This document shows, piece after piece, positions 33,100 to 44,924 of a stretch of DNA of 64,000 nucleotides. Below the pieces are notes generated by a model. That model was given only the letters and a program-made list of their open reading frames with translations, was not told the origin of the DNA and searched no databases. The stretch covers positions 2,170,001-2,234,000 of the forward strand of contig JAWZYU010000056.1 in assembly GCA_038380435.1 (NCBI GenBank). The letters are read 5' to 3'. A program made the translations under genes and the position numbers. This DNA comes from Ryuthela nishihirai. Taxonomy: Eukaryota; Arthropoda; Arachnida; Araneae; Heptathelidae. The first letter of the stretch is position 1; each line of letters starts with the position of its first letter.

Positions 33100-33785
33100 A
33101 TACTACATATCAGGACCATATCTAGGAGGGAAATACCATGCCTTTCAGAATGTTAGTAAGGGTTGACAATAATGACATACAAAGACCTGCCCAATTATTC
33201 GATAAACGCACTTTACGCGTAGTCGCCTATAACATAAAATTTCGCTAGATGGCGCGTGAACACGTGAAAACAAACCGTTCTACTCAGTCCTTTTTACATT
33301 AGAGAAGGGAGAAAAACCCTCAGATAACGTGAATGTGAAGAATCCTGGGATGGAAAATATGTCACAATTTGCATTTGTAACTGATATCCTGTTAACATGT
33401 TTAATCGGAAAGTGATTTTTAGGAACAAAAATCATAAAGATTCGAATTTAAAATTCATGAAATGTTTAATGATTTCGCCTCTGTATGCCGTAATGACGAA
33501 CTAAAACCCTAGGTTTCTTTAAATTTATTTTAAAAGTGACATATTTATATTAGAAATTAAAAATTTTGGTGGTGTAATTGAATGTTACCGAGTTCTCTTT
33601 CAAAACAATGGTAACCAAATGATTTTTGTTTTTAAATGATATTTACAGTGATAGTTTAAGAATTAATTTAGTTAAAAATTGCAAAATTTAAAACGAATAT
33701 TACAAATGATGTAGTTATACTATTTTTTTTTATTTATATGGTGGAACGTGATAGTCATGAAGTGTTTATTGGCAGCAATGAGTGA
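33100..33785. other. AT-rich spacer
   Basis: Nothing recognised. Confidence 0.4.
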
Positions 33786-33787
33786 AA

Positions 33788-33897
33788 CCCTTGGGTGGGC
33801 GGGAAAATGCAAGTTTGTCTTTCAAGATATAAATTTATGAACCCCTTGGGTGGGCGGGAAAATGCAAGTTTGTCTTTCAAGATATAAATATAATTTT
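33788..33897. repeat. Direct tandem duplication, 55-bp unit
   Basis: cccttgggtgggcgggaaaa and the following sequence to tcaagatataaat occur twice, 55 bases apart, almost without change, so the duplication is recent. Confidence 0.9.
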
Positions 33898-33919
33898 TTC
33901 AAGATAAAATTATTTTGGT

Positions 33920-34180
33920 GCGATTGAACAATGGTAACATACAAACTTCCAAAGTACGTGGAGACATACCCTCTGTGACTGAAAGTGACATAGTATTTCT
34001 TACACGTATAAAAGATTCTTTTCAGCTTTTTAAGGAAGTAAACATTTGCAAAGCTACCAAAACTACAAAGGGATTGTTTCAAGAATTTAAATATTCTAAA
34101 CTAGGAACAAATATTCGAAGCCACCCTTAAATCTCTTGATAGTGTAAATAATCTTTTCATCGATTATGGCGATTGTAACG
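33920..34180 (+). repeat. Repeat R3, copy 1
   Basis: Matches 35370-35655 through aacttccaaagtacgtggag, gcaaagctaccaaaac and taaataatcttttcatcgat. In copy 2 the next sequence is a LINE endonuclease start, so R3 may be the 5' part of that LINE. Confidence 0.65.
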
Positions 34181-34354
34181 TCCGAAAATCGCAAACGCTA
34201 TAATTGCGCTCTCTAACATTAGAAAAAAAATGAAAATTCGAAACATTTTAATGAATATCGCAAATGATGCATTTAGGAAAAAGATTTAAAATGTTTGTTT
34301 TGAAATGTAGCAGTTTTTGCGTTTCAATTGGCAGCACTTTATTGAACGCAGTGA

Positions 34355-34695
34355 GCTAAGTAGCCATGTCACAAGGACCCCAAATTCTCAGAGAAGATGG
34401 GGGAAATGAATCCATTGGACAAGGGTTACGATTCGGAAGTAAACTTTCCATCAAAGCCATCCAGAATGTTCTCTAACACACACAGAGTATGGCTCTCCTG
34501 CACACAGGGACTGAGCCTCACGCTCCTCCAATGGATGAACTCCTTTCCAAGCCCATCGGTGTCTACTTTCTGACTGAGGGCATCAGGACGGTTCTCAGTG
34601 GAGATAAATCTTATCTTCTGACAGATGAGGGACTCGAACCTAGGACCTATAGATTTAGAACCTAGCACAACGACTGAAACACCACACATCCCTGG
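34355..34695 (-). mobile_element. SINE-A, minus strand, diverged
   Basis: Anchors tcacaaggaccccaaattct, ccaagcccatcggtgtcta, ggagataaatc and gggactcgaacctaggac (box B complement) in the reverse order of the family. Confidence 0.85.
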
Positions 34696-34904
34696 GACAT
34701 TCTTATCCTGGTCAACAACGATCCTTTCCTGTTACTTGAAATTCCTTCTAAACTTTTGAGTGCACATTACACCGTACTCTTAAAGGCCTGACAAGTAATT
34801 CTCTATAGGCTGCTTGAGTAGCAATTTATTTTTTCTACATGGCTCACATGAAGAAATCTCCCATAGATATAACGAGGAAAGATAATGTGAATACATTCAA
34901 TGCA

Positions 34905-35265
34905 TTCACCTGGCTCTCCTGGAGTGGAGTTCACTCAACTCTCTAGCGCATCAAACTCATTTCATAATGTTCCTAGTTCGAATCCCCACTCTGCTTGCAT
35001 TGAAATTTTCCCTACCCTCGGTGAAAAAGTAAACAACTATAGCTTTGAAATGGCTACTCTCCTTCGAATGAAACACTGAGGTCATGGTACTATAAACAGG
35101 AATGCCATAGCCTGTGAACGTTGAAGAATATGAGTTGATCTTGACAGAAGGATTTCTTTTCTTTCCTAAGTGCGGCCAAGTCAATCATCTAAGCAGATCA
35201 GATCTCCTGGGGTTCTTTATAATCTGGTCATTTACACCATTTTGCAGAAATAATGAAAACGTAGT
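34905..35265 (+). mobile_element. SINE-A-like, strongly diverged
   Basis: Box B tagttcgaatccccac, then tgaacgttgaagaatatgag, cttgacagaaggatt and ggttctttataatctggtca follow the head-body-tail order of SINE-A with many changes. Confidence 0.6.
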
Positions 35266-35369
35266 AGCAAAACACAACAAAATGAACAGAAATAAGAAGC
35301 ATCTGCTCCCCTAACATGGGTGAATATCAATAGGTCCTAAATCCCATAAGATCAGGTTCTTTGATATAG

Positions 35370-35875
35370 CTGCTAAAACTTTGAACAACTGTAACATGCA
35401 AACTTCCAAAATACATGGAGATATAATCTCTATGATTAAAGCTGATATAGTATTTTTACATATATAAAAGATCCGTTTCAGCTTTTTAAGTAAGTAAATA
35501 TTTTCAAAGCTATCAAAATTGCCAAGGGATTGTTTCAAGAATTAAAATATGCAAAATTAGGAACAAATTTCGAAGCTATCTTTAAATATTTTCTTGATAT
35601 ATATTTAAAAATTTCTTGATACTGTAAATAATCTTTTCATTAATTGTGGCAAATAAAAAGCTGAGAAAGGTATTTCAAAAACAAATTACAAATTGCATTT
35701 TGGAATGTTAATGGAGTGAAAAAAGACTTTAGTTTAACAATTTTTCTTCTTCAGAATGCAATTGATATTGCACTGTTATCTAATACGTACGTAAACAGGA
35801 TTTTTTTTTAATTATAATTCTTTATCCATAGATCTGATTTCTTTCATAACATAGGTGGGTATTCTTATAAAACGC
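35370..35875 (+). pseudogene. Jockey/CR1-like LINE fragment: R3 copy 2 plus endonuclease start
   Basis: After R3 sequence, the frame from about 35687 reads LQIAFWNVNGVKKDF then LLQNAIDIALLSNTY, matching the start of non-LTR endonucleases (I..WN.NG...K...L..FL....IDI.L.SET.). The glutamate of SET is replaced by N, and a T-run (35802-35810) breaks the frame. Probable recombined, 3'-truncated copy. Confidence 0.65.
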
Positions 35876-35925
35876 AAAACACTATTCTTTGAATAAACGT
35901 CAATTGAAGCGACAGCTGTTGTATT

Positions 35926-36345
35926 TTAAAATCTTATTCTTGGGAACTTGCGCTCTATAAGTGTGTATAAGTCTTCAAATAAACTTTTCATTTCACAGGA
36001 TGTTGATGATCTATTCGAAGAAAGTCTCCCAACTAATACAACAGGCATGCAATGATATGGAAAAAATCGAGGGGTAGAGGGCAAAACGCTGGATTTCCAA
36101 TACAGCATATCATTTCCCCTCTGTTTTCTTTGCCGGTCTTTAAAATATTTATTGGAAAATGCATCAAATGTAAATAAGTTTAATAATATTTCCCTTACTA
36201 TCTTTCGGAAGGGGGGTGGCATGGTCTCCTTGACCCTTTCATAGATTCGGTCCTGACAGCAGGTGATCTCAACTCTAAATATGTATCTTGGAATTGTCAT
36301 CCCGTGGAAGAAAAATATTAGACTCTCGTATTGTGGATGCTGCAC
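35926..36345 (-). CDS. 139-codon ORF, unrecognised
   Basis: The longest ATG-started minus-strand frame in this neighbourhood. It contains FRVEITCCQDRIYERVKET and ends LIERKFPRIRF. It is rich in aromatic and basic residues, has no signal peptide or membrane segment, and no domain that I recognise. It sits between LINE remains and the segmental duplication. At this AT content a frame of this length can be chance; a mobile-element origin is also possible. Confidence 0.25.
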   Translation of the reverse strand: MQHPQYESLIFFFHGMTIPRYIFRVEITCCQDRIYERVKETMPPPFRKIVREILLNLFTFDAFSNKYFKDRQRKQRGNDMLYWKSSVLPSTPRFFPYHCMPVVLVGRLSSNRSSTSCEMKSLFEDLYTLIERKFPRIRF

Positions 36346-37261
36346 TTCAACTACATTTTGTCCTTCATGTACATCACAAAATCCAGTTCTTCGGGATGTA
36401 GCAATTTTCTATAAATTATTTGTAGGATATGAATTGTGGACAATCAAAGGACTATCATGGTGATTTAGATCAGATTCCGATTGTGACAGTTTTCTCGATG
36501 ACTTAATGTTATCTTAAAAATAAAATTTAGACCATAGGATATAAGTCCTCACTCTAGAAGTATCCATTTTGGAAGAAAGGTTATTGCATTTAAAGACTCG
36601 CGTTTTTGCGGAATGCCGTGTGCGTCCCCTAAAGTTCACACAATGAAATTTTCCCCCTTTCCACCTTTTTTATTGTTTTTTCCTGACGTCCTATCAACCG
36701 GAGTTGGGCATGACACAATTAATTAAAAAAGTGTCATTTATATATAAAACTCGTAAAGAATATATAATAAAAATATAAGAAAAAAAAGTATAATTATTTT
36801 TAAGTGTCCGCAAATTTGAATGTCACGCCCACATTTGTACAGCTCATCGCGCCTGGTAAGTGAGAACCTTTCCCGTTTTGAATTTTTGTCACTCCACTCT
36901 TTATATCAATTAATTTATAAAAGGCATCGAAATAGAATATATCTGAAAAGATCTAATTTGCTTACATATCTTACATGGAATTTATTCCGCTATCAACTCC
37001 CTATATCTCAACTGGGAAAGCAAAGATAGCTTGAAGGTAAGGTATCAATGCTAAGAAAGGATCCCAAATGAAAATCCCGTACAGTGAGATGATTGATTCA
37101 CAGTTACTCATACAAATTCAATTTCGCCAAAATCTTCGATTTCAAATTGTATCAACGAATAAATATAACCAGAATGTTCTAAAGCATGAAGTCAAACTCG
37201 TCAACATTTGCAGGTATCTTTCTATTTTAAATATTAGTATCATAGGACGGCACTATGTTTT

Positions 37262-37640
37262 AAGGCGAAGCATGACTCAATCGATAGCGTTCCAGGCTCG
37301 AACGCTGCAGTCCCCAAGTTCTAGTTAACTGTGCGAGCATAGAAATTTATCTCTGCAACCCCCCAACCCAATATATACAGACACTGCCCTCGGTTAGAAA
37401 GAGGACGCCATTAAGCTTGGAAAGGTGTCCATAGACATATCGGTTGGTGCGTTATGACGTGTCTTGATGCGCCAAATAGCTATACCCTGCATTTCAAAGA
37501 ACACGCTGAATGGCCTTGACCAGAAGATTCCATCTGTCTCCTAACAGGTGTTCAGGAATCCCCTTCTATAACCTTCTTTCAGCCCTTATGACCTGGCCAC
37601 TTAAACCGTTGAGTGCCAAACAGTACTGCTGAAAAGGAAG
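37262..37640 (+). mobile_element. SINE-A, very old copy in duplication A
   Basis: Head-like cgaagcatgactcaatcgat, body ccttggaaaggtg type anchors and tail tttcaaagaacacgctgaat to cttatgacctggccac. It pairs with 54737-55095 in copy B, so it predates the duplication. Confidence 0.65.
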
Positions 37641-37681
37641 GAAAATTTTCATGTTTGTGTAACATACACTATTATTTAGAC

Positions 37682-38019
37682 CAGTGATTCTCAACCTATT
37701 ATGCTTCACGTACCCACCGGAAATGTGTATGTAATTGGCGTACCCCTTGTATAGATGGATAAAACTATAGTTATAGTATAACAATGGGAATAAAAAACAT
37801 ATATATCAGTGGTTCTCAACCTTTTATGCTTTACGTACCCCCTGGAAATGTGTATATAATTGTCGTACTCCTTGTATAGATAGATAAAACTATAGTTACA
37901 GTATAACAATGGGAATGAAATAAAACACACAGACATATATATAACATATATTTGCGACTTTTGAGCTCTCGCGGCGTAACCCAAAAACTTTACCCCGTAC
38001 CCCACATTGAGAACCCCTA
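37682..38019. mobile_element. hAT MITE with a 125-bp internal duplication
   Basis: Ends cagtgattctcaacc and ttgagaacccccta-type (gagaacccccta read as gagaaccccta in situ). 8-bp flanks atttagac (37674-37681) and aattagac (38020-38027) match at seven of eight. The first 125 bp are repeated from 37807 (cagtggttctcaacc). The paralogue at 55134-55346 has only one such unit. Confidence 0.93.
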
Positions 38020-38283
38020 AATTAGACTATAAAATAAAGTCGTACCGATAGGAGACCTCTGAACAGTAAGTCTATACTATAGTATAGTCACTATTTTGAA
38101 AGTCACTATATAGAAACTAAAATATTTATTCACGTTGTGAATAAATATTGTGGCTCATATGGTTGTCAGGATGAGACAATATTTTTACCTTCTAATTATT
38201 TAATTCCTTTACCTTCTTGAAGACACGTTTCGAAAACGTGCAGGCCGAAATTTATTATCGCCGAAAACGAAATATTTCATACA

Positions 38284-38470
38284 GAAGCCTTAACTGGCAT
38301 AGTGGTTAGGCAGCTAGCGACTGTGTTGTGTTAGCTCTAACTAAGGCAGTGGTCAGCAGTGACTTCGGTCTTAGTAGGGCATGTCCTTATATGAGAAGGC
38401 CTGTAAAAGCTAGGAGTAGCTTCTAGGATTCTTCTCTGTCCTATATGTCTAAAATGTATAAAATTATAAA
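38284..38470 (+). mobile_element. Small SINE-like insertion present only in copy A
   Basis: About 187 bp starting with a tRNA-like phrase actggcatagtggttaggca. It is absent from copy B, where tttcatatagatgtaaatc reads straight through near 55596-55615. The exact borders and target duplication are unclear. Confidence 0.6.
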
Positions 38471-38939
38471 AGATGTAAACCTTTTTAAAGCAGAGCCGTC
38501 CAACCCAAAGTTATCGAAGATTCATTGTCACTCTGTTCTTAAAGAGCAGCAAGCAAAATTCTGTACCTGAAACAGAAAAAAAAAGTTCTAATAAGGAATA
38601 AAAAAAACTATGTTTTTAGCAAATCAAATATCTTGGTTAAAAAACAAAAATATGCATTTTTAATGAGTACTTTGAATTGAAAAAATAATTTACTTATTCA
38701 CATAAAAATATTTGGTCAATAATTGAAAAAACTATGCGAGATTTTGTATAATACTTGTTTTATGAGCCGCTGTTTCAATAATGGACCGGTATAATTAAGC
38801 GCAATAGCTTTTTTTTAAATTGTTTCGTAGCTTCCTCTTGAAACCACAGACCTAGATTTCCCATACTGAGGGTGAATATCTAGTGGATTAAACGAAAGCA
38901 ATCTCTTAAAATAAATTTATTTGTTTTCGTAGTGGTAGT

Positions 38940-39075
38940 TTGGTCTACGACAATTCTTGTGGACAGTAACTGAGAAGAACAATTCGGTAGATGAGAATTC
39001 GGGGTATAAGACAATTCGGTGGATGAGAATTTGAAGTCTACGACAATTCTGTGAATACGACAATTCAGTGGAAAT
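38940..39075. repeat. Imperfect tandem phrases (gacaattcggtggatgagaat)
   Basis: Four to five variants of cgacaattc-t/g-gtgga occur in tandem. Copy B has a shortened array at 56090-56200. Confidence 0.7.
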
Positions 39076-39116
39076 AGAAAAACATTTAGAAGTAATTTTA
39101 AATTAAAAAAATAATA

Positions 39117-39315
39117 ATAAATACCCCCTCAAGCAGTTGCTTGCCACAGAGGTCTGACAGGAGAATGTCAGTTTATAATGCCACAGTAGTAGGACTGAGT
39201 GGACGGCAGGACCTCAGCATAAAGCAACATGAACATCCATGCCTTACCCGGGGCTCGAACCCTGGACCCTTAGATCACTAACCAAGCGCTCTAACCACTC
39301 GGCCAGGGGACGGCG
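39117..39315 (-). mobile_element. SINE-B in duplication A
   Basis: Minus-strand SINE-B from ataccccctcaagcagttgc to ctaaccactcggccagggga. Its paralogue at 56243-56369 has lost about 70 bp of the body. Confidence 0.92.
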
Positions 39316-39379
39316 ATTTTTTTTTAATTACTAAACCTAATTAAAATACACTTTCGATTAGTGAAGAAAACCAATCCTT

Positions 39380-40440
39380 CTCGGAAGTCTCTGAAATCCA
39401 GCACTACATAAAACGAAATTATTTATAAATCAACGTAATCGATAATTGTATCTGTTCTCTCTAATCCGACCTAAAATAAAAGGAATACATCTATTCTCTA
39501 TACTCCAATATTCCACTACAACAGAATATTTTAAATTTTGTTTCTTCTAAATGAAGCAGTTAGAAGCCAAAAGAATACTATACAATTTGCATCAGACTTC
39601 AGCTATGCTCCTTAATACGGTCCTCAATAAAACGAAATTTCTCTAATGTTTTTTTTTTCTTACTGAACAAAAAAAAAAACGAACGCAAAGTACCAATAGA
39701 GTAAATCAAAGCAGCCGATGTTTGTTAAATCTATTCCCTCTTATTCGACGCTTCTTAAACACTCTTGCATATTTTTATCACTTCCTGTTCCTTCTAAATG
39801 AAACAATTGGGATTCAAAAGAATGTACTCAAGGGAAGTAGACCGCATAAGGCTATTGTCATTCTCAGCAATCCGATACTCAATAAAACGAATATCTTTAG
39901 TCATTTTTATCCGAAAAAGCAATATGATATTAACAGAATGCATTAGAGGAAAGAGACGATATTTAAAACTCTACTCCCTAATCTGACTTCTGTTAAACCG
40001 GAATTTCATACTTCTATACCTTTCTGTTCCTACTAAACGGAATGATTGGAATTCAAAGGAATATATTTCACGACACTAAACCGCACAACACTATCGTCAG
40101 TCTCACTAATCCGATACTCTATAACACGAATACACGAATATATTTAGTATCTTTTATCCGAACAGAACATTAAGAAATTAACGGAATCCATTTAGAAGAA
40201 AGATGCGACAATTTCCTCTGGACTTTAAAACCGACATTAGTTGGACTGGATTTTGATATTTTTATCCCTTTCTATTCTTAGTTTTAAAGTAATTGGAAAT
40301 CAATCGAACCCATGTCAAGGACCCAAACCTCACAGAACTCTAAATCAACACTGAATAAAATTAAATATCTTGAACATTTTGTTTCTCTTGAACGAAATAA
40401 TTTAAAGTGACAGAGATTCAATTTGTGAAATGAACATTCC
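39380..40440. repeat. Ancient degenerate tandem array, ~105-130-bp units
   Basis: The phrase ctctaatccga followed by caataaaacgaa, a T-rich stretch, then cctaaatgaaacaattggaa and tcaaaagaatg recurs about eight to nine times at roughly 105-130-bp spacing (for example near 39457, 39607, 39738, 39862, 39970, 40106, 40217 and 40330). Units are very diverged. The array continues after an interruption at 41460-41810. Confidence 0.6.
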
Positions 40441-40921
40441 AAATTATGAACATTCTAATTATCACATATTCTATTTCATGCGGTAAACAGATTTTCGTTT
40501 TCATCTGCAATCGTGAAGACAATTTCTTTTAAAACGCTGATTTGGGATGGATGGGGGGAGGAAGTTATTGCGCGTCCCCAATAAAGGAAATGGTTTTCTT
40601 TTCGTGTGATCATAATTATTGCAAAACTTTGTTTCCATCATTTGTAATAAAAAGTGAAATTGATATTCTCAATGAAAATGCGATGAGAACATCGAAGATT
40701 GAAGATGTGCAATTTTGCTTTATATAGATTTATACCAATTTCCCATATTAATTTGCAAATGGTTGTTAATTTAGAATTCGAATGGAGAACTGTCTATTTA
40801 ATAACTAACAGTAAGAGATAATTTAACTACTAATTGATATATTAATTAATTTGAAAGTAGAGAAAATTATAGGTTATTGTCTCGTGAACGTTTCCATGAT
40901 AGAATGCCGAATGCAAAGGTG

Positions 40922-41020
40922 TCGAGGGCAAAAACAAGGAGAAGAAAACGCCGCCTGTGTACATCATCGAGGGCAAAAACAAGGAGAAGAAAACGCCGCC
41001 TGTGTACATCATCGAGGGCA
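40922..41020. repeat. 45-bp tandem duplication specific to copy A
   Basis: tcgagggcaaaaacaaggag to gtacatca occurs twice (40922, 40967), followed by a partial third unit at 41012. Copy B (58876-58940) has a single unit. Confidence 0.92.
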
Positions 41021-41174
41021 AAAGTGCCGACTGCATATAACGCCCCCTTAGGAAAAGAGGCGCAGTAATTTGCTTCGAACAGCTTCTTTAATAATAACGA
41101 GCTATTACTACCAATCTTCCTATTGCTTTTCGCTAGTTTGTGGATTTATTAAAACAACTATTCCGTCAAATTTT

Positions 41175-41300
41175 CGGGATGGTTTTTGGCTGAGTCTGTA
41201 ACGCGCGTCTCGTAATTTATTCTTTCCAGTTTGGTGTCCTAATTGTGCCAGCGGTGAGATTTATTTGCACGTTTTAACCGAAGTCTCTCCCTCTCCTTCT
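41175..41300 (+). mobile_element. SINE-A head relic
   Basis: ttttggctgagtctgtaacg, tgccagcggtgagatttatt and aaccgaagtctctccct follow the SINE-A head/body order. Very diverged; paired with 59095-59230 in copy B. Confidence 0.45.
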
Positions 41301-41459
41301 TTAGAAAAGGGTTAAAAAATGGTAAAAAAAGTGCATGTGAGCTTGATCAACACTTGTCAAAAGTCAGTGTAATGCGGAAATAACCAAAATCGAAATTCAT
41401 TTAGAAGCGTATTCCCTGTGAACAGAACAATAAAAAATAAAACGGACAAAGTGTAGAAA

Positions 41460-41810
41460 CTCTAGTCACCACATTTATGGATCCCGTCTCTAATCCGGTT
41501 TTCAATAGAGCGATAATTTTTTCCTTATTGAATTTCTCTCAACAGAATCAGTCGAAAATCAAGCCAATTCACTGAATGGGAAAGAAAGGAGCCAACACAC
41601 TTATATATGCATTTTCTCTAATGCGGGTCTCAATGCATCGCAACTTTTTAAATTTGAATTCTCCGAAACGAATAAGTCGGAAATCGAACGAATGAACTCC
41701 ACAGACAAAGCCACCAAGAAATATATCTGATCTCTCTAATACGGACTTCGTAAATGGAGGATTTGCTGCTGTTTTGATTTTTAATTCCATTTTTCCCAAA
41801 TGAATCAACT
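41460..41810. repeat. Degenerate tandem array, continuation
   Basis: Three units anchored on tctctaatccggttttcaat (41484), tctctaatgcgggtctcaat (41613) and tctctaatacggacttcgta (41733). Confidence 0.6.
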
Positions 41811-41831
41811 GGAAGACTTCCTCCAATATAG

Positions 41832-41966
41832 CATGTATCTCCCAACAGCTGTTCCAGTGGGTCCCCTACCCCAACCTTCTCTGAACCTTCGGGGTCCATG
41901 TGACCTGGCCATTTAGCCAATGGTATGCCAAAAAGTTCCTCTCAGAGGTGAAACGACCCAACCCAA
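41832..41966 (+). mobile_element. SINE-A tail-only insertion with 13-bp TSD
   Basis: A 135-bp piece consisting solely of the tail module (tctcccaacagctgttccag to gaaacgacccaaccca), flanked by tcctccaatatag at 41819-41831 and 41967-41979. The paralogue at 59745-59879 has the same duplication, so the insertion predates the segmental duplication. Confidence 0.93.
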
Positions 41967-42599
41967 TCCTCCAATATAGGTTGGATGTTGCCCATTGAAG
42001 AAATAGATATGTATATTATCTGTAAATATGGAACTTAAACTCTGTCTTGGTGTTTATTTTTTTCTAGATCCGTGATTTCAATTACATATGACTTCATTTG
42101 CGCACGATTAATTCAAAAGTCGTAACCAAAAATGGAATGGAAATGGAAATGTTTCTTTATTCGCGACTTGTGGAGAGCGAATTTTGCATCTCCTTACATT
42201 TATGTCGTGACTACTCCTGTGTGTTTTGGGGGTAGCTGTACTTTAGGGACGAACCTAAAAAAATGAGGGGGGGGGGGAAGATAACGCTGTGTTTCATCAA
42301 ATCAGCATTTCGGGAAAGTGGGCCTGACACCGCAATTTTATAATCGTAAAAATGATGGGGTCTAACAATCTCAGGCCTAGGCTGTCCGCCTATTTCGGTG
42401 TACAGTAACTAGACCAACAACAGACAAAACAAATAAGCAGATCGATGTGAAATCATTTTCAGGGATCATTTATTTAACTTTGCTCTTATTCTCAGTTATA
42501 ATCAACTTATTCTAATTGAAGTGGATTTCACACAAATGCCAAAAAAATTCCTCTTCCCCACGCTGCACCGTTGTTAGGGAGCATCACAATTTACGGCTC

Positions 42600-43310
42600 A
42601 AATAAACATGGTCGAGAGCAGAGTGGCAGCTACAAATTGTCACTTAACATGGTGGAGACCAGATCAGGAAAGAATGACCCTCCCTCGTTCCTTTGCCGTG
42701 TGTGAACCGAAGAAAATGTGTCTCCTTGTACATATCAAGCTGTTGTCCTTTAGGTCGGTGTCGGGATCCTACTGCTTATCAGCAGAACTGCCTCTTGCTA
42801 GTGTCCAAAGTGGCGCACCTCGATACCGGGGGAAGAACATGCCTGGTCCTTTTTCGTGAATGAGGTAGAAGCAAGTACCGTCACCGAAAATCAACTTCTC
42901 ACACCGAAAGTTCAGAGAAGAGTGTCCAAAAGCGCTCTCCTTTCCTTCCTCTCTAGCTTCGCCGTGGGCTGGGAAAAGAAACACCTGGGTTGCCGTGGCA
43001 GGTGGCAATTGGGGCATGCTGAACCGAACCGAGCATCAGGCCACTCATACGACACTTATTCTTCTTTTCAGTCGAGTGATTGCTGCCAGATGGGACCGCT
43101 TTTTGGCCGAGTTTCCTTGTCCTAGGCTTGCGAGCTACCTTCGTCTTCGACATGAAAATTCCAAGAGCCAAGATGAACGAAGGTGGGAAGCTAAGATCTA
43201 AACAACAACAACATGGCGGATGGGACTCAGACCATACAGATATGTTGTGTCCACATTTTGAAACAAAGGTGAGCATTTATACCAAGGAAATATGTAAGGT
43301 GGTAAGGATG
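42600..43310. other. GC-richer block conserved in both duplication copies
   Basis: Short frames exist on both strands, e.g. a plus-strand ATG frame at 42608-42859 that is also open in copy B (60512-60766), but changes between the copies are mostly amino-acid changing and the C-terminal ends differ by frameshift. Near 43050-43270 copy A has a splice-like ttattcttcttttcag and caaaggtgagc pair; in B both are altered (ttcgg, aatgtgaac). I therefore do not call a gene. Confidence 0.35.
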
Positions 43311-43555
43311 TAAGGATGTAAGAAACCTCCCCAATAACGGTGCAGTACGTTTCATAAAAGTTAAATGAGCTGCGTTACTGAAGAAACGCAGCTCATATAA
43401 TGTAGTGTTTACAGCTAAGATTTTTTTACTTTATTTTTTTAGAACAATATTTGAATATAAAATCTTAAATTTATTGATTGTGCGAAATTAAAAAAATAAA
43501 TCAAACGCTCAGGATCAGATAATTTTTTATTAATACATTTTTATTTCAAAGTAAA

Positions 43556-43605
43556 TCGTAAGCGGATCGTATCCGGATGGCCCAGAATCAGAGCTCTCTG
43601 GGCGG
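43556..43605. repeat. GC-rich hairpin, imperfect in copy A
   Basis: atccggatggcccaga and tctgggcggtccggat with two mismatches; copy B has the perfect 16-bp version at 61464-61505. Confidence 0.8.
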
Positions 43606-44924
43606 TCCGGATTGCCAATAATAGTTTTGGATGCCGCTGAGCGGACCGGAAGACATAGACCGCAGCCGTTGCAGTGTTCGAATTTTCGAATTCTAATATC
43701 TCTGGGCGCTGTTTCCAAATTTTCGAATTGTGGTGCCTCTGATCTGGTGATGTGTTTTTTGAAATATTACCGGTAGCTAACTTTTCGAAATTGTATATAA
43801 TTTTCACAAACCAAAATAATCAAAATTCAGATTACCATTTATTTATATCAGAAATATAAATGCTTGTAAAAACTTTTACAAGTTATATTCATAACAATTT
43901 ATATCACTTCTCGAAACAGGTTACAGATATATGAAAAACGGTTGCAATGCAGTTCAAGACACAGTAAAATATAAACTAGTATTTACTGAAAGTAATATTC
44001 AGAGAATTTGTCTAAAGACTTGTAGATAATATTATAGAAATAAATGTAACAACAATGTGCACTATATAATACAATGTATTAGACGCAGTAAATGCAAACT
44101 TACGTTAATTAAAGAATATTCCTAATAGGAACTGTATAACTTGTAATAAAACTCCAATGGAAGTTTAAATGGTTCCAAATCTGTCAATTGTAAAACTGTC
44201 AGTTAGAAACGGAAAATATAATTAATCTTCAAGAGAGATTAAAAGCGATCAGTGAAATATGCAGCCAAAAGACGGCAATTCACAAAAAATATAGAAATTT
44301 AAATTGCAATCTCTAAAATCCTAAATATACACTAAAGTATAAATAAAATATTAAATTATTTCTACCTATCCTGCCGACCAAGGGCACCACCAGGGTTGGA
44401 TACCCGATCTCGCCCAATGATATTAGGCAATTTAAGTACAGGTTTAGCTAACTAAATTTCACTTGTTGGAGCTAAGTAAAAACATGTCGACTTCTTCAAG
44501 GTCTGAGCTCCAAGTCCCTCGAGCTCCACTTAAAGCCAAATATCTGATTAATTTATCTGGTAAATACAGTAATTACAGTGGTAGATAACATTTGAAAGCA
44601 TGATGTCAAAATTGAAGACCAAATTTCAAGCTCCTTTAAAATGAGAATAAAATGTAACTTCAAATCTGAATCTTCAAAAGATTCTTTCAGTATTTAAAAT
44701 ATATGAATATTAATTTGCAAGGTCCGATTGACCATTTTTTTTTTGGAAACGATCAACACTAAACGAATCGTTAGAGAAACTTCAAACAATCTGCTTTGTT
44801 CCATTATCAATTTTGATGTAAAAGTTTTCTTTTCGCTTGTGATTTTGAAGAATTTTTATGACTGCCAATGTACACATCTAACTGGATAAGAAGGAATGAG
44901 CAGCTGTCGAAAAAAAATGGGTTT

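Noticed and set aside
40851..41068. ORFs rich in Lys/Arg with internal repeats
   Set aside because: Created by the 45-bp tandem duplication, which is absent in copy B.
42608..43313. Host gene exons in the conserved GC-richer block of the duplication
   Set aside because: Changes between the two copies are mostly amino-acid altering, frames diverge by indels, and splice-like sites are not kept in copy B.
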